Source of the DNA: Nocardia gamkensis NBRC 108242
GTDB lineage: Bacteria; Actinomycetota; Actinomycetes; Mycobacteriales; Mycobacteriaceae
Reading direction: 5' to 3'
DNA: 64,000 bases
Assembly: GCF_001612985.1 (NCBI RefSeq)
Contig: NZ_BDBM01000034.1
Span: 1 to 64,000 of the forward strand
Part shown: in pieces, positions 35,807 to 44,434 of the stretch
Layout of the letters: each line of letters begins with the position of its first letter
Numbering within the stretch: the stretch's first letter is position 1
Notes under the pieces: generated by a model
What the model was told of the DNA's origin: nothing
Database searches by the model: none
The model's input: the letters and a program-made list of their open reading frames with translations, nothing else
Made by a program: the position numbers and the translations under genes

Positions 35807-35925
35807 GGTCATGAGTGCCAGCGCGAAGCCCCGGCTTGCTGGCCGGCAACCCTCCTCCGCGGTGGGGTGCTCCGGGTGACGACCCGGCCGCCGCCCAACC
35901 GGGCGCGGCAAGCGCGGACTCGCCG
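35807..35925 (+). promoter_or_regulatory. SAM-IV riboswitch
   Basis: The sequence GGTCATGAGTGCCAGCG, then AAGCCCCGGCTTGCTGGCC, GGCAACCCTCC, GCGGTGGGGTGC, GGGTGACGACC and a GC-rich pseudoknot arm ending GGCAAGCGCGGA follows the actinobacterial SAM-IV consensus closely from memory of that family. It binds S-adenosylmethionine and should lower expression of the gene that starts at 35968 when SAM is abundant. Confidence 0.92.
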
Positions 35926-35945
35926 AATCGTTCGGTCGCGAGTCC
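35916..35945 (+). promoter_or_regulatory. Putative expression-platform helix of the riboswitch
   Basis: GGACTCGC (35916-35923) pairs perfectly with GCGAGTCC (35938-35945). Its left arm overlaps the 3' end of the aptamer, so ligand binding and this helix could exclude one another. It ends 22 bases before the start codon. Confidence 0.5.
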
Positions 35946-35967
35946 CTGAGCCGACGGGATTCACGTG

Positions 35968-37287
35968 ATGACTACTGCTGTCGACAACTCCTGTGCCGCA
36001 CTCGCCCGGGTGTCCGGGGACGAACTGCGCGTGCCGCTGGTGCACGGCGGATCGGCGACCTACGCCAATTTCGACTACGCCGCGAGTGCGCCCGCCTTGG
36101 CCCAGGTCACCGACCGCGTGCAGCAGTTGCTGCCGTACTACGCGAGCGTGCACCGCGGCGCGGGCTACGCCTCGCGGATCTCCACCGAGTGCTACGAAGC
36201 CGCTCGCGGATCGGTGTCCCGGTTCCTCGACGCCGCCGACGATCAGGTGGTGGTCTTCACCCGCAACACCACCGACTCGCTGAACCTGCTGGCCTCCTGC
36301 GTCCCCGGGGACACCGTGGTGCTCGACATCGAGCACCACGCCAACTTCCTGCCGTGGACCAAGCGGGGCAGGCGCGTCGTGCAGGCCGCCGACACGGTCG
36401 AGGAGACCATCGGCAGGCTGGTCGCCGAACTGTGCAGCAAGCCGGCCGCATTGCTCGCGGTGACCGGAGCGTCGAACGTGACCGGCGAGGTGCTTCCGCT
36501 GGAACGGCTGGCCACCATCGCGCATCAGTGCGGCGCCCGGATCCTGGTGGACGCCGCCCAGTTGGCGCCGCATCGGCGGATCAGCCTGCGGGACACCGCG
36601 ATCGACTACCTGGCGTTCTCCGGGCACAAGCTCTACGCGCCGTTCGGCGCCGGTGTGCTGGTGGGCAAGCGGGATTGGCTCGACGCGGCGCAGCCCTACC
36701 TCGCGGGCGGCGGCGCGGTGCGCGAGGTGCGCAGCGACGCGGCCGAATGGGCGTCCGCTCCGCAGCGGCACGAAGCAGGCTCGCCGAACGTGCTCGGCGC
36801 CGCCGCGCTGGCCGCCGCTTGTGACGCGCTCAGCGGGATCGACGCCGAAACCCTTGCCGCGCACGAACACCGGCTCGCCGACCGCCTGCGCGACGGCTTG
36901 GCCACGATTCCCGGCGTCCAACTGCTGCGGATCTGGATCGACAGCCCTGATTCCGTCGGCATCGTCGCCTTCACCCTGGACGATTTCGCCCCCGGCCACG
37001 TCGCCGCCTATCTCTCCGCCGAACACGGCATCGGTGTGCGCGACGGACGTTTCTGCGCCCACCCGCTGCTGGCCCGCCTCGGCTTGAACGGCGCACTGCG
37101 CGCCAGCATCGGCCTCGGCACCACCTCCGCCGACGTGGACCGTCTGATCGAGGCGATCGCCATCCTCGCGCGAACGGGCCCCACCTGGAACTACGCCGCC
37201 GAGAACGGCGTCTGGAACCCTACGCCCGAAACGCGCCCCTTCACCTCCACCGCCCCCACCGGCGCAGCCCCCTGCCTCGTCGGCTGA
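35968..37287 (+). CDS. Cysteine desulfurase-like PLP enzyme (class V aminotransferase fold)
   Basis: A 439-aa PLP-dependent enzyme of the SufS/CsdA-like group. N-terminal FDYAASAP, the HHAN motif (IEHHANFLPW), the PLP lysine in FSGHKLYAPFGAG and a Cys in RDGRFCAHPLL, where cysteine desulfurases keep the persulfide Cys, are all present. The SAM-IV riboswitch upstream ties it to sulfur or methionine supply. The last 30 residues are a Pro/Thr-rich tail. ATG 35968 is preceded by an overlapping GTG. Desulfurase or C-S lyase activity are both possible. Confidence 0.85.
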   Translation: MTTAVDNSCAALARVSGDELRVPLVHGGSATYANFDYAASAPALAQVTDRVQQLLPYYASVHRGAGYASRISTECYEAARGSVSRFLDAADDQVVVFTRNTTDSLNLLASCVPGDTVVLDIEHHANFLPWTKRGRRVVQAADTVEETIGRLVAELCSKPAALLAVTGASNVTGEVLPLERLATIAHQCGARILVDAAQLAPHRRISLRDTAIDYLAFSGHKLYAPFGAGVLVGKRDWLDAAQPYLAGGGAVREVRSDAAEWASAPQRHEAGSPNVLGAAALAAACDALSGIDAETLAAHEHRLADRLRDGLATIPGVQLLRIWIDSPDSVGIVAFTLDDFAPGHVAAYLSAEHGIGVRDGRFCAHPLLARLGLNGALRASIGLGTTSADVDRLIEAIAILARTGPTWNYAAENGVWNPTPETRPFTSTAPTGAAPCLVG

Positions 37288-37363
37288 GGCCGCGCTGGTC
37301 CCGATGGCGTGGTTACACCGGATACTATCGCCGTATCCGGTAACCCGAGTTCGAGGCGGTCTC

Positions 37364-37963
37364 GTGAGCACCCTGCCCGTTTGGGCCACCGATCCGGCCG
37401 CCCTTCTCATCACGGAGGAGGGTTACGCGGCACTCCCGGAAGACGTCCAACGTCAGATCGAGGTGGTCGACGGCCACGTGATCGTCTGCCGGAGCGGCAC
37501 CTTCGAGCACAACAACGTGGCCAGGCGACTGGCCAACGCGTTGGAACGGGGGAGCCCGGACGAGCCGTGCACCGGCGTGGTGACCCACTTCGAGATGCAT
37601 TACGTGCGGAGTCGTCCGGCGAGTCCAGAATTCTCGTTTCGGCGTCCGGAGGTGGCGTTGCATCGGTGCATCGACGGTGATCGGAAATTGACGACGGCGG
37701 ACGTGCTGCTGGTGGTCGAGGTGGTCTCCCCGGGATCCGAATACACCGACACTGTGGATAAATGCGCGGAGTACGCGAACGAAGGAATCCCGATCTACCT
37801 GATCGTGCATCTGGCCGCGGATCGCAAGGTGAAGATCATCCAGGAATACCGTCTGGACTGGGCGAGCCGCAATTATCGGCTGGCGGAAACCCATCAGGAT
37901 GTGCTGCGGCTCAGTGATCCGTTCCCGGTCGACGTGGACCTCGCCGTGCTGGACGGTGCCTGA
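37364..37963 (+). CDS. Uma2-family putative endonuclease
   Basis: A 199-aa protein of the Uma2 (DUF820) family with a PD-(D/E)xK nuclease fold. Visible blocks are EVVDGHVIVCRSG, RPEVAL, the active-site-like LLVVEVVSPGSEYTDTVDKCAEYANEGIPIYLIV. GTG 37364 with GAGGCGG upstream is preferred over the frame's earlier start. Members are abundant in actinobacteria; cellular role unknown. Confidence 0.85.
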   Translation: MSTLPVWATDPAALLITEEGYAALPEDVQRQIEVVDGHVIVCRSGTFEHNNVARRLANALERGSPDEPCTGVVTHFEMHYVRSRPASPEFSFRRPEVALHRCIDGDRKLTTADVLLVVEVVSPGSEYTDTVDKCAEYANEGIPIYLIVHLAADRKVKIIQEYRLDWASRNYRLAETHQDVLRLSDPFPVDVDLAVLDGA

Positions 37964-38047
37964 CTGTTTCTCGAGCTGGATTGGCCGGCGCGCGCCGCGG
38001 AGCCGGTCGTGCGGGTGCGGCCGCGGGTGGCGTAGTCGAGCGCTGGG

Positions 38048-38599
38048 TCAGTCGCTCAGGGCGATCGGTCGGTAGTAGCGCCCGTTGTAGTACAGCAGTG
38101 GCGCGGCGGCGGGTTTCTCGTCGGTGTTGTCGTGGACCCGGGTGACCAAGCCGACAACGAAGGTGTGGTCGCCGATGGGGATCAGTTGGTGCACCGTGGC
38201 GCGCAACCAGATGGGGGTGCCGTGCAGGACCGGTTCGCCGGTGTCCAAGGTGGTCCACAGGGCGCGGTCGGTGAAGCGCTCCTCCGCGGTCCGGGAGAAC
38301 CGGTGGGCCAGGTGCTGCTGGTGTTCGCCGAGGAAGTGGATGACGACTGACTCGGCGTCCAGCATGGCGGACAGGCTGGAGGAGGTGTGCGCGATATTGA
38401 ACGACACAAGCGGCGGGTCCAGTGACAGCGAGGCGAAAGAGGTCGCGGTGAAGCCGACCGGCCCCTGCGGCGAAGTCAGCGTGACGACGGTGACTCCGGC
38501 CGGATAGTGGCGCATGGAGGCGCGATACTGCTCCGCGGTGATGCCGCTCAGATCATCGGGGATCTGTAGTTCCGTCTCGGGCCGTGGTGCGTCGGTCAC
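38048..38599 (-). CDS. Flavin reductase-like FMN-binding protein
   Basis: A 183-aa split-barrel flavin reductase. MRHYPAGVTVVTLTSPQGPVGFTATSFASLSLDPPLVSFNI is the flavin site of the HpaC/NtaB type. It would supply reduced flavin to a monooxygenase, which is not seen nearby. Starts at GTG 38599 without a strong ribosome site. Confidence 0.88.
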   Translation of the reverse strand: MTDAPRPETELQIPDDLSGITAEQYRASMRHYPAGVTVVTLTSPQGPVGFTATSFASLSLDPPLVSFNIAHTSSSLSAMLDAESVVIHFLGEHQQHLAHRFSRTAEERFTDRALWTTLDTGEPVLHGTPIWLRATVHQLIPIGDHTFVVGLVTRVHDNTDEKPAAAPLLYYNGRYYRPIALSD

Positions 38600-38687
38600 C
38601 TCACGAAACTACGCCCGGACGCCCCGTAGGTGCGGGTGGCATTGATCGCACTCGTGCGGGCGCCGGGCTCGCCGCGAGGGCGTCGAG

Positions 38688-39164
38688 TCAGTCGACATCG
38701 ATCGGAAGACCCGCGGTGATCCGCAGCAATTCCGGGAACGACGTGCGGAAGATGGTGTTCGGATGCCCGCCCGCTGCCCACAGCTCCCGATGGCGGCCCA
38801 GCGCGCTGTCCACCCAGGTGGGCAGGTTGGTCGGGTGACCGACCGGTGCGACGCCGCCGATGGGCTGACCGGTCACCTCCCGCACCATCTCGGCGGGGGC
38901 GCGGCTGAGCGTCCCGTCCAGGCGCGCCCCGGTCTTCGCCAGATCGACTTGGTGCGCTCCCGAGACCAACAGCAGCACCGGGTCGTCGTCGAGCAGGAAC
39001 ACCAGTGATTTCGTGATCGCCCCCACGTCTACGCCGAGCGCCCGTGCGGCGTCGGCGGCGGTGTGGGTCGGCTCCTGCTGGGCGACGATGAGACCGTGAT
39101 GGCCCCGGGAGATGAGGGTGTCCGCGACCCGGCAGGCGACCGGTGGCAATGACGACCTGCGCAT
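38688..39164 (-). CDS. YbaK/EbsC-family aminoacyl-tRNA deacylase
   Basis: A 158-aa editing-type protein. TADAARALGVDVGAITKSLVFLLDDDPVLLLVSG with the conserved Lys, and GQPIGGVAPVGHP, are the family marks. Such proteins hydrolyse mischarged Pro-tRNA and relatives. It stands alone in the same direction as its neighbours. Confidence 0.88.
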   Translation of the reverse strand: MRRSSLPPVACRVADTLISRGHHGLIVAQQEPTHTAADAARALGVDVGAITKSLVFLLDDDPVLLLVSGAHQVDLAKTGARLDGTLSRAPAEMVREVTGQPIGGVAPVGHPTNLPTWVDSALGRHRELWAAGGHPNTIFRTSFPELLRITAGLPIDVD

Positions 39165-39218
39165 CTCACCAGGGTAGAGCGATTGCCGTCGGTACGCCGG
39201 GCAAGTCGCGCCGCCGGT

Positions 39219-39539
39219 TCAGTATTCCGGGTATCCTTCGGCGGGCCCGAGCATCCCGGCGATTCGCTCGCGGGTGACCCGGGCCAGTTCGGCCAGGCAG
39301 TGCGACGAGACCGGTTCGTGCGCAACCCCTTCGAAGGCGCGATCGACGTCCCGCTGGGATAGCGCGAGCAGTTCGACATCGGCCTTGCTCAGCAGCGCGT
39401 CCCGATCGGGATAGGGGCGAGCGTCGGCCAGCGTCGCGGCCCACGTCACGTTGCAGCAGCACTCGTAGAGGGCGTGAATCGCGCGACCGCGCGGCAGACC
39501 GTTGAACCGGTCGAGGCCGATTCCCCGATGCATCAGCAT
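39219..39539 (-). CDS. Short OHCU decarboxylase-like protein
   Basis: A 106-aa protein resembling the N-terminal part of 2-oxo-4-hydroxy-4-carboxy-5-ureidoimidazoline decarboxylase (GLDRFNGLP, ECCCNVTWAATLADARPYPDRDALL). Full-length enzymes are about 160 aa and carry an HPRIG motif; here the matching place reads VAHEPVSSH and the tail is short. It may have another role or no activity. ATG 39539 has GGAGG five bases upstream. No other ureide-pathway gene is in the window. Confidence 0.62.
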   Translation of the reverse strand: MLMHRGIGLDRFNGLPRGRAIHALYECCCNVTWAATLADARPYPDRDALLSKADVELLALSQRDVDRAFEGVAHEPVSSHCLAELARVTRERIAGMLGPAEGYPEY

Positions 39540-39731
39540 GGTGTCCTCCGAAACCGGCGAATGAGGTTTGCTGACTCGACCATGATCCGCTGAATCCCGA
39601 ACCGGGAACCAGTGCGCCGCCGCGCAATTTGCACAGGATTTACACGTTGCGGGGTTTCGCGGCGAATCCTCGCACACCGAGCTCGCGCGGGCCGGGATAC
39701 CCGCCCGGCGTGGTCTCGATACGCTGTACAA

Positions 39732-40553
39732 ATGACTGATTGGCAGGCTTTCACCGTCGAAACCAAGGATCACGTCGCGCAGGTGACGTTGATCGGGCCC
39801 GGCAAGGGCAACGCGATGGGTCCCGACTTCTGGCGCGAGTTGCCGGAGGTCTTCCAGGCGCTCGACGCCGACCCCGAGGTGCGCGCGATCGTGCTGACCG
39901 GCTCGGGCAAGCACTTCTCCTACGGTCTGGACCTGCCCGCGATGAGCGGCACGTTCGGTCCGCTCATGGCAGATCGCGCCCTGGCCGCGCCGCGCACCGA
40001 CTTCCTCACCGAGTTGCGCAAGATGCAGGCCTCGGTCACGGCGGTGGCGGACTGCCGCAAGCCGGTGATCGCCGCGGTGTCCGGCTGGTGCATCGGCGGC
40101 GGGCTCGACCTGATCGCGGCCGTCGACATCCGCTATGCCAGCGCCGACGCCAAGTTCAGCTTGCGTGAGGCGAAGGTCGCGATCGTCGCCGACATCGGCT
40201 CGCTGCACCGTCTGCCCGGCATCATCGGCGAGGGGCACCTGCGGGAGCTGGCCTACACCGCCAAGGACATCGACGCCGCGCGCGCGGAGAAGATCGGCTT
40301 GGTCAACGACGTCTTCGCGGACCAGGATGCGGCGCTGGACGCGGCGCACGCCACCGCGCGCGAGATCGCCGCGAACCCGCCGCTGGTGGTGCAGGGCGTC
40401 AAGGACGTGCTCGATCAGCGGCGCAAGGACGAGATCGCGGCGGGCCTGCGCTACGTCTCCGCGTGGAACGCCGCGTTCCTGCCGTCGGAGGACCTCACCG
40501 AGGCGATCAAGGCCGTCTTCGAGAAACGCGCGCCCGAATTCCGCGGTCAGTGA
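39732..40553 (+). CDS. Crotonase-family enoyl-CoA hydratase/dienoyl-CoA isomerase
   Basis: A 273-aa crotonase. The oxyanion stretch GSGKHFSYGLDL and GWCIGGGLDLIAAVDIRYAS are typical, and EAKVAIVADIGSLHRLP resembles the acidic-residue region of delta3,5-delta2,4-dienoyl-CoA isomerases. Acts on fatty-acyl-CoA. ATG 39732 follows a possible -10 (GATACGCT) by only a few bases, so the message may be leaderless. Confidence 0.88.
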   Translation: MTDWQAFTVETKDHVAQVTLIGPGKGNAMGPDFWRELPEVFQALDADPEVRAIVLTGSGKHFSYGLDLPAMSGTFGPLMADRALAAPRTDFLTELRKMQASVTAVADCRKPVIAAVSGWCIGGGLDLIAAVDIRYASADAKFSLREAKVAIVADIGSLHRLPGIIGEGHLRELAYTAKDIDAARAEKIGLVNDVFADQDAALDAAHATAREIAANPPLVVQGVKDVLDQRRKDEIAAGLRYVSAWNAAFLPSEDLTEAIKAVFEKRAPEFRGQ

Positions 40554-40615
40554 CACCCGCGGCGCGCCAGTACTCCGCGAGTGCGCCGTGCCGAGCCCCC
40601 AAGGGTGGGTATCGA

Positions 40616-40659
40616 GGGTGGGCAAGGTGATTCGCCTCAGGGTTGCCTTGCCCTCACCC
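40616..40659. terminator. Imperfect hairpin after the crotonase gene
   Basis: GGGTGGGCAAGG (40616-40627) pairs with CCTTGCCCTCACCC (40646-40659) with a two-base bulge. It lies 63 bases after the crotonase stop. Confidence 0.45.
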
Positions 40660-40740
40660 TAGGGGTGGCTGTGCGAGGCGCCGATCGTCCATATCGTTTG
40701 GGATGTCGGAAATTTCGCCTCGCATTCAGGAGCAAGAACA

Positions 40741-40983
40741 ATGCGTATCAAGTCCTTCCTCGCCGCTGGTCTGCTGGCCACCGCCGCCGTCGCCGGGGTG
40801 TCGACGGCTGCTTCGGCCTCGGCCGCGCCGGTTTACCAGGAGGTCGCCTACGGCGGCACCTACGTCGGTACCTACGCCACGCTGAACGCCTGCCGGGCCG
40901 ACGGCGAGTCGCCCAGCACCGGCGGCTACTACTGGGAGTGCATCGAGACCTGGGACGGCTACGACCTGTACATCTACTACTGA
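40741..40983 (+). CDS. Small secreted protein
   Basis: An 80-aa exported protein. The N-terminus MRIKSFLAAGLLATAAVAGV is a signal peptide, cleaved near ASA-AP at about residue 29. The mature 51 residues are rich in Tyr, Gly and Thr and have two Cys (NACRAD, WECIET) that may form a disulfide. GGAGCAAG precedes the ATG. A strong terminator follows. No family is recognised. Confidence 0.75.
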   Translation: MRIKSFLAAGLLATAAVAGVSTAASASAAPVYQEVAYGGTYVGTYATLNACRADGESPSTGGYYWECIETWDGYDLYIYY

Positions 40984-41000
40984 GCCACCTGACGCCGAGA

Positions 41001-41030
41001 AGGGGCATCCGGTTTCCGGGTGCCCCTTTT
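41001..41030 (+). terminator. Rho-independent terminator of the small secreted protein gene
   Basis: A 12-bp stem (AGGGGCATCCGG with CCGGGTGCCCCT, one G-T pair) and a 3-base loop followed by TTTT. Confidence 0.85.
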
Positions 41031-41051
41031 CATCTTTCGCGCCCGGAAAAA

Positions 41052-41090
41052 CGAAAGCGGGGAGTCCGTGCACCGGACTCCCCGCTTTCG
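41052..41090 (-). terminator. Rho-independent terminator of ppa
   Basis: Perfect 17-bp arms (CGAAAGCGGGGAGTCCG and its complement) with a 5-base loop. On the minus strand the stem is followed by TTTTT, and it lies 16 bases after the ppa stop. Confidence 0.9.
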
Positions 41091-41106
41091 TTGTGCCCGA
41101 GGGCTT

Positions 41107-41598
41107 TCAGTGCCCGCCCTGGTCTTTCAGGCGCTGGATGGACGCCTCCACCTCGGCCTCGGCCTCGGCCCGTCCGACCCACTCCGAGCCCTTGACGAAC
41201 TTGCCGGGCTCCAGGTCCTTGTAGCGCTCGAAGAAGTGCTTGATCGCGGCCAGCTCGAACTCCGGAACATCCTTCAGATCCTGGATGTGGTCCCAGCGCG
41301 GGTCGCCCGCGGGCACGCACAGGATCTTGTCGTCGCCGCCCGCCTCGTCGGTCATCTTGTACATAGCGACCGGACGGGCTTCCACGATCACGCCGGGGAA
41401 CACCGAATCGGGCAGCAGGACCAGCGCGTCCAGCGGGTCACCGTCCTCGCCGAGGGTGTTCTCGATGTAGCCGTAGTCGGCGGGATAGACCATGGACGTG
41501 TACAGGAACCGGTCGAGCCGGACCCGGCCGGTCTCGTGATCGACTTCGTACTTGTTCCGGGAACCCTTGGGGATCTCGATAGTGACGTCGAACTCCAC
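41107..41598 (-). CDS. ppa: Inorganic pyrophosphatase
   Basis: A 163-aa family I pyrophosphatase that hydrolyses PPi in the cytoplasm. EIPKGSRNKYEVDHETG, the signature DYGYIENTLGEDGDPLDALVL with its metal-binding Asp residues, and KHFFERYKDLE are all intact. GTG 41598 behind AAGGAGAT gives the standard actinobacterial start VEFDVTIE. Divergent from the carboxypeptidase gene, as in mycobacteria. Confidence 0.96.
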   Translation of the reverse strand: MEFDVTIEIPKGSRNKYEVDHETGRVRLDRFLYTSMVYPADYGYIENTLGEDGDPLDALVLLPDSVFPGVIVEARPVAMYKMTDEAGGDDKILCVPAGDPRWDHIQDLKDVPEFELAAIKHFFERYKDLEPGKFVKGSEWVGRAEAEAEVEASIQRLKDQGGH

Positions 41599-41794
41599 GC
41601 CATCTCCTTCGTGCATCGGTGCCGAGCTCGGCGACTCGGCTGCTTTTCGGCGACTGCCGACTCGGCCGCTGCGGAGTGCGCCGACTCGCCAGGTTGTTCA
41701 GGGGAACGGTTGCGCAACGAGGATAGTGTGGGCGTCGCGGATATGGGTGCGGCAGGCGGCTGCTGCGGGAATCGGTCAGGAGAGCGGCGGCGAC

Positions 41795-43255
41795 GTGTTT
41801 GGTGGCAACGAGAACATCGGTGGGCTGGCCGCCCGGCGGCGCCGCAACAGGTGGATCTGGATCTCGAGCGCGGTGGTCGTCCTGATCGTCGTCGCCGCCG
41901 TGGCACTGCTCGCGGTGCGGCCGTGGACCGACGAGTTCCGGCACGGTGGCCTCACCATCGCCGACCCGCCCGCTCCGGTCGAGCCGTCTCCGCAGGTCGG
42001 TCCCGCCCGGTCCACCCATTCCGCACCGAGCCCGGCGGGAATCGCCGCCGCGCTCGCCCCGGTGATCGCCAATCCGGACCTCGGCGCGTTCGCGGGCCAG
42101 GTGACCGACGCCGACAGCGGGATCGTGCTGTGGAGCGGCGACGCGAACCGGCCGATGATCCCGTCGTCCACCGCGAAGATCCTCACCAGCGCGGCGGCCC
42201 TGCTCACGCTGCCCGGCGAGCACCGGGTGATCACGAAGGTCGTCGCGGGTGCCGCGCCGAACGAACTGGTACTGGTCGGCGGCGGCGACCCGACTCTTAC
42301 CGCGCAACCGGACGGCAAGGGGTACTACCCGAACGGGCCGCGGCTGTCCGACCTGGTCACCCAGATCAAGTCGGCCGGGCGCGCGGTGGACACGATCGTC
42401 GTCGACATCTCCGCCTACACCGGCCCCACCATGGCGCAGGGCTGGGACCCGGTGGACATCCCCGAGGGCTCCATCGCCCCGATCGAGCCGGTGATGATCG
42501 ACGGCGGCCGCCTGCAACCGCTCGTGGAGTACTCGCCGCGCACCGCGACGCCCGCTCTCGACGCCGGGCGGCGCTTGGCCACCGATCTGGGGTTGGACCC
42601 GGCCAAGGTACGCGTGGGCGCCGCGCCCGCCGGTGCGGCCGAGATCGCCTCCGTGCGCTCGGCGCCGCTGCGCGACCGGTTGCGCGACATGATGGTCCAC
42701 TCCGACAACGTGCTCGCCGAGACGATCGGACGGGAGATCTCCACGGCCACCGGCGGCGAGGCGTCGTTCACCGGCGGGGCCACCGCGGTGCGCGCGGCGC
42801 TGAGCAAGGCCGGTTTCGATCTGTCCGGCCTGGATATGCACGACAGCAGCGGGCTTTCGGTGGACGACCGGATTCCCGCGCGTTTGCTCGACCGGGTCGT
42901 GGCGAGCGCGGCCGAGCCCACCGGCGCCACGGCGGTGAAACCGGCCGGTACCAAGGCCCAGCCGGAGAACGACCGGGTCGCGGCCACCTTGGCGCCGATG
43001 CTCGACGATCTGCCGGTCGCGGGTGCCACGGGCTCACTGACCAGCCGTTACGTCGCCCGGGACCGTCAGGGCGCGGGCTGGGTGCGGGCCAAGACCGGAA
43101 CTCTGTCGGTGTCCAGCGCGTTGGTCGGGTATGTGCTGGACGCCGATGGGCGGGTGCTGACCTTCGCTTTGATGTCGAACGATCGACCGCCGGAGGTGAG
43201 CAGGCCCGCGTTGGACGCGATCGCAGGCACGCTGCGAAATTGTGGATGCTCCTGA
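41795..43255 (+). CDS. dacB: D-alanyl-D-alanine carboxypeptidase/endopeptidase (PBP4-type)
   Basis: A 486-aa penicillin-binding protein of class C. One N-terminal membrane anchor (about residues 22-42, WIWISSAVVVLIVVAAVALL) puts the enzyme outside. Active-site motifs are SxxK in PSSTAKI, SxN in HSDNV and KTG in AKTGTL. It trims cell-wall peptides. GTG 41795 with GGAGAG upstream is chosen; the frame is open further upstream. It heads the run with the metalloprotease, tilS and hpt. Confidence 0.9.
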   Translation: MFGGNENIGGLAARRRRNRWIWISSAVVVLIVVAAVALLAVRPWTDEFRHGGLTIADPPAPVEPSPQVGPARSTHSAPSPAGIAAALAPVIANPDLGAFAGQVTDADSGIVLWSGDANRPMIPSSTAKILTSAAALLTLPGEHRVITKVVAGAAPNELVLVGGGDPTLTAQPDGKGYYPNGPRLSDLVTQIKSAGRAVDTIVVDISAYTGPTMAQGWDPVDIPEGSIAPIEPVMIDGGRLQPLVEYSPRTATPALDAGRRLATDLGLDPAKVRVGAAPAGAAEIASVRSAPLRDRLRDMMVHSDNVLAETIGREISTATGGEASFTGGATAVRAALSKAGFDLSGLDMHDSSGLSVDDRIPARLLDRVVASAAEPTGATAVKPAGTKAQPENDRVAATLAPMLDDLPVAGATGSLTSRYVARDRQGAGWVRAKTGTLSVSSALVGYVLDADGRVLTFALMSNDRPPEVSRPALDAIAGTLRNCGCS

Positions 43256-43268
43256 CGGGTGGTTGATC

Positions 43269-44378
43269 ATGACCCAGCAAGGTTCCGAGGCAGCTGAATT
43301 CGGCTCCGCCGATGGGGTCGAGCGGCGAAAGGGCCGCTCGGGTCTGTCCGGCGCGGTCGATTGGCGCTTGGCCGCGAAAACCGGCTCCGCTCTGGTTCCG
43401 GCGGGTCCGCGCACGTCGCGCTACTCCGCCGAACAGGTGGTCGCCGAACTCGCCGATTCCTCGGTGCGGGCGGAGGCGCCGGTACGTGAGGTCAGCGGCT
43501 TGCTGGACGACCGGCCGGTCCCTTCGGCCAGGATCGTCGACCGGCCGGGGTGGATCACGGCCGCCGCCGACTCGATGGCCCAGCTCACCGGGACCGGTGC
43601 GGCGGGGCCGGACCGCAGACTTCTCGTGGGCAAACCCGCCGGTGTGCAGGCGGGCGCGATGCTCGCTTTCCTGTCCACGGCGATTCTCGGTCAATACGAC
43701 CCGTTCACGGGGTCCGACGGCACCTTGCTGCTGGTCGCGCCGAACATCGTGGCCGTCGAGCGGGCCCTCGGGGTGTCGCCGAGCGACTTCCGGCTCTGGG
43801 TCTGCCTCCACGAGGTCACCCACCGGGTGCAGTTCTCCTCCGCGCCCTGGCTCGGTGACTACATGCGCGCCAACGTCGAGGTTCTCGGCGAGGTCGCCGA
43901 AGAGCCGGTGAGCGAGATGCTGTCGCGGCTGGTGGACGAGGTGCGCGACCGTCGTCGCGGGGCCGCCTCCGACGACCCGGCCGCGCGCGGTGTGGTCGGC
44001 CTGCTGCGCGCCACCCAGGCGCCGCCGCAGCGCGCGGCGCTGGACCGGCTGCTCATGCTCGGCACCCTGCTGGAAGGGCACGCCGACCACGTCATGGACG
44101 CGGTCGGCCCGGCGGTGGTCCCGTCGGTCGAGCAGATCCGCACCGCGTTCGACCAGCGGCGCAGGCGTCCGACCAACCCGGTGCAACGCCTCCTGCGCGC
44201 CCTGCTCGGCGTGGACGCGAAGGTCGCCCAGTACGTGCGCGGCAAGAAGTTCGTCGACGAGGTGGTCGGCACCGTCGGGATGACGCGATTCAACACGGTG
44301 TGGACCGATGCCGAGACGCTGCCGCGCACCGACGAGATCGAGCATCCGCAGCGCTGGATCGAGCGCGTGCTGGCCTGA
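43269..44378 (+). CDS. Zinc-dependent metalloprotease (F420-biosynthesis-associated family)
   Basis: A 369-aa putative hydrolase of the actinobacterial family that accompanies dacB and tilS. The HExxH motif is HEVTH in WVCLHEVTHRVQF, with a later Glu in GTLLEGHADHVMD as possible third ligand. Activity is unproven. It starts 13 bases after the carboxypeptidase gene. Confidence 0.87.
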   Translation: MTQQGSEAAEFGSADGVERRKGRSGLSGAVDWRLAAKTGSALVPAGPRTSRYSAEQVVAELADSSVRAEAPVREVSGLLDDRPVPSARIVDRPGWITAAADSMAQLTGTGAAGPDRRLLVGKPAGVQAGAMLAFLSTAILGQYDPFTGSDGTLLLVAPNIVAVERALGVSPSDFRLWVCLHEVTHRVQFSSAPWLGDYMRANVEVLGEVAEEPVSEMLSRLVDEVRDRRRGAASDDPAARGVVGLLRATQAPPQRAALDRLLMLGTLLEGHADHVMDAVGPAVVPSVEQIRTAFDQRRRRPTNPVQRLLRALLGVDAKVAQYVRGKKFVDEVVGTVGMTRFNTVWTDAETLPRTDEIEHPQRWIERVLA

Positions 44379-44434
44379 GCGGGCAGGGCCACTGCGATGG
44401 ATCGCCGGTCGCGGTCGGCCGGTAGGCTGCGCCC

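Noticed and set aside
37364..37963. Uma2 gene as an anti-phage nuclease
   Set aside because: The family is very common in actinobacterial chromosomes and nothing around it suggests defence.
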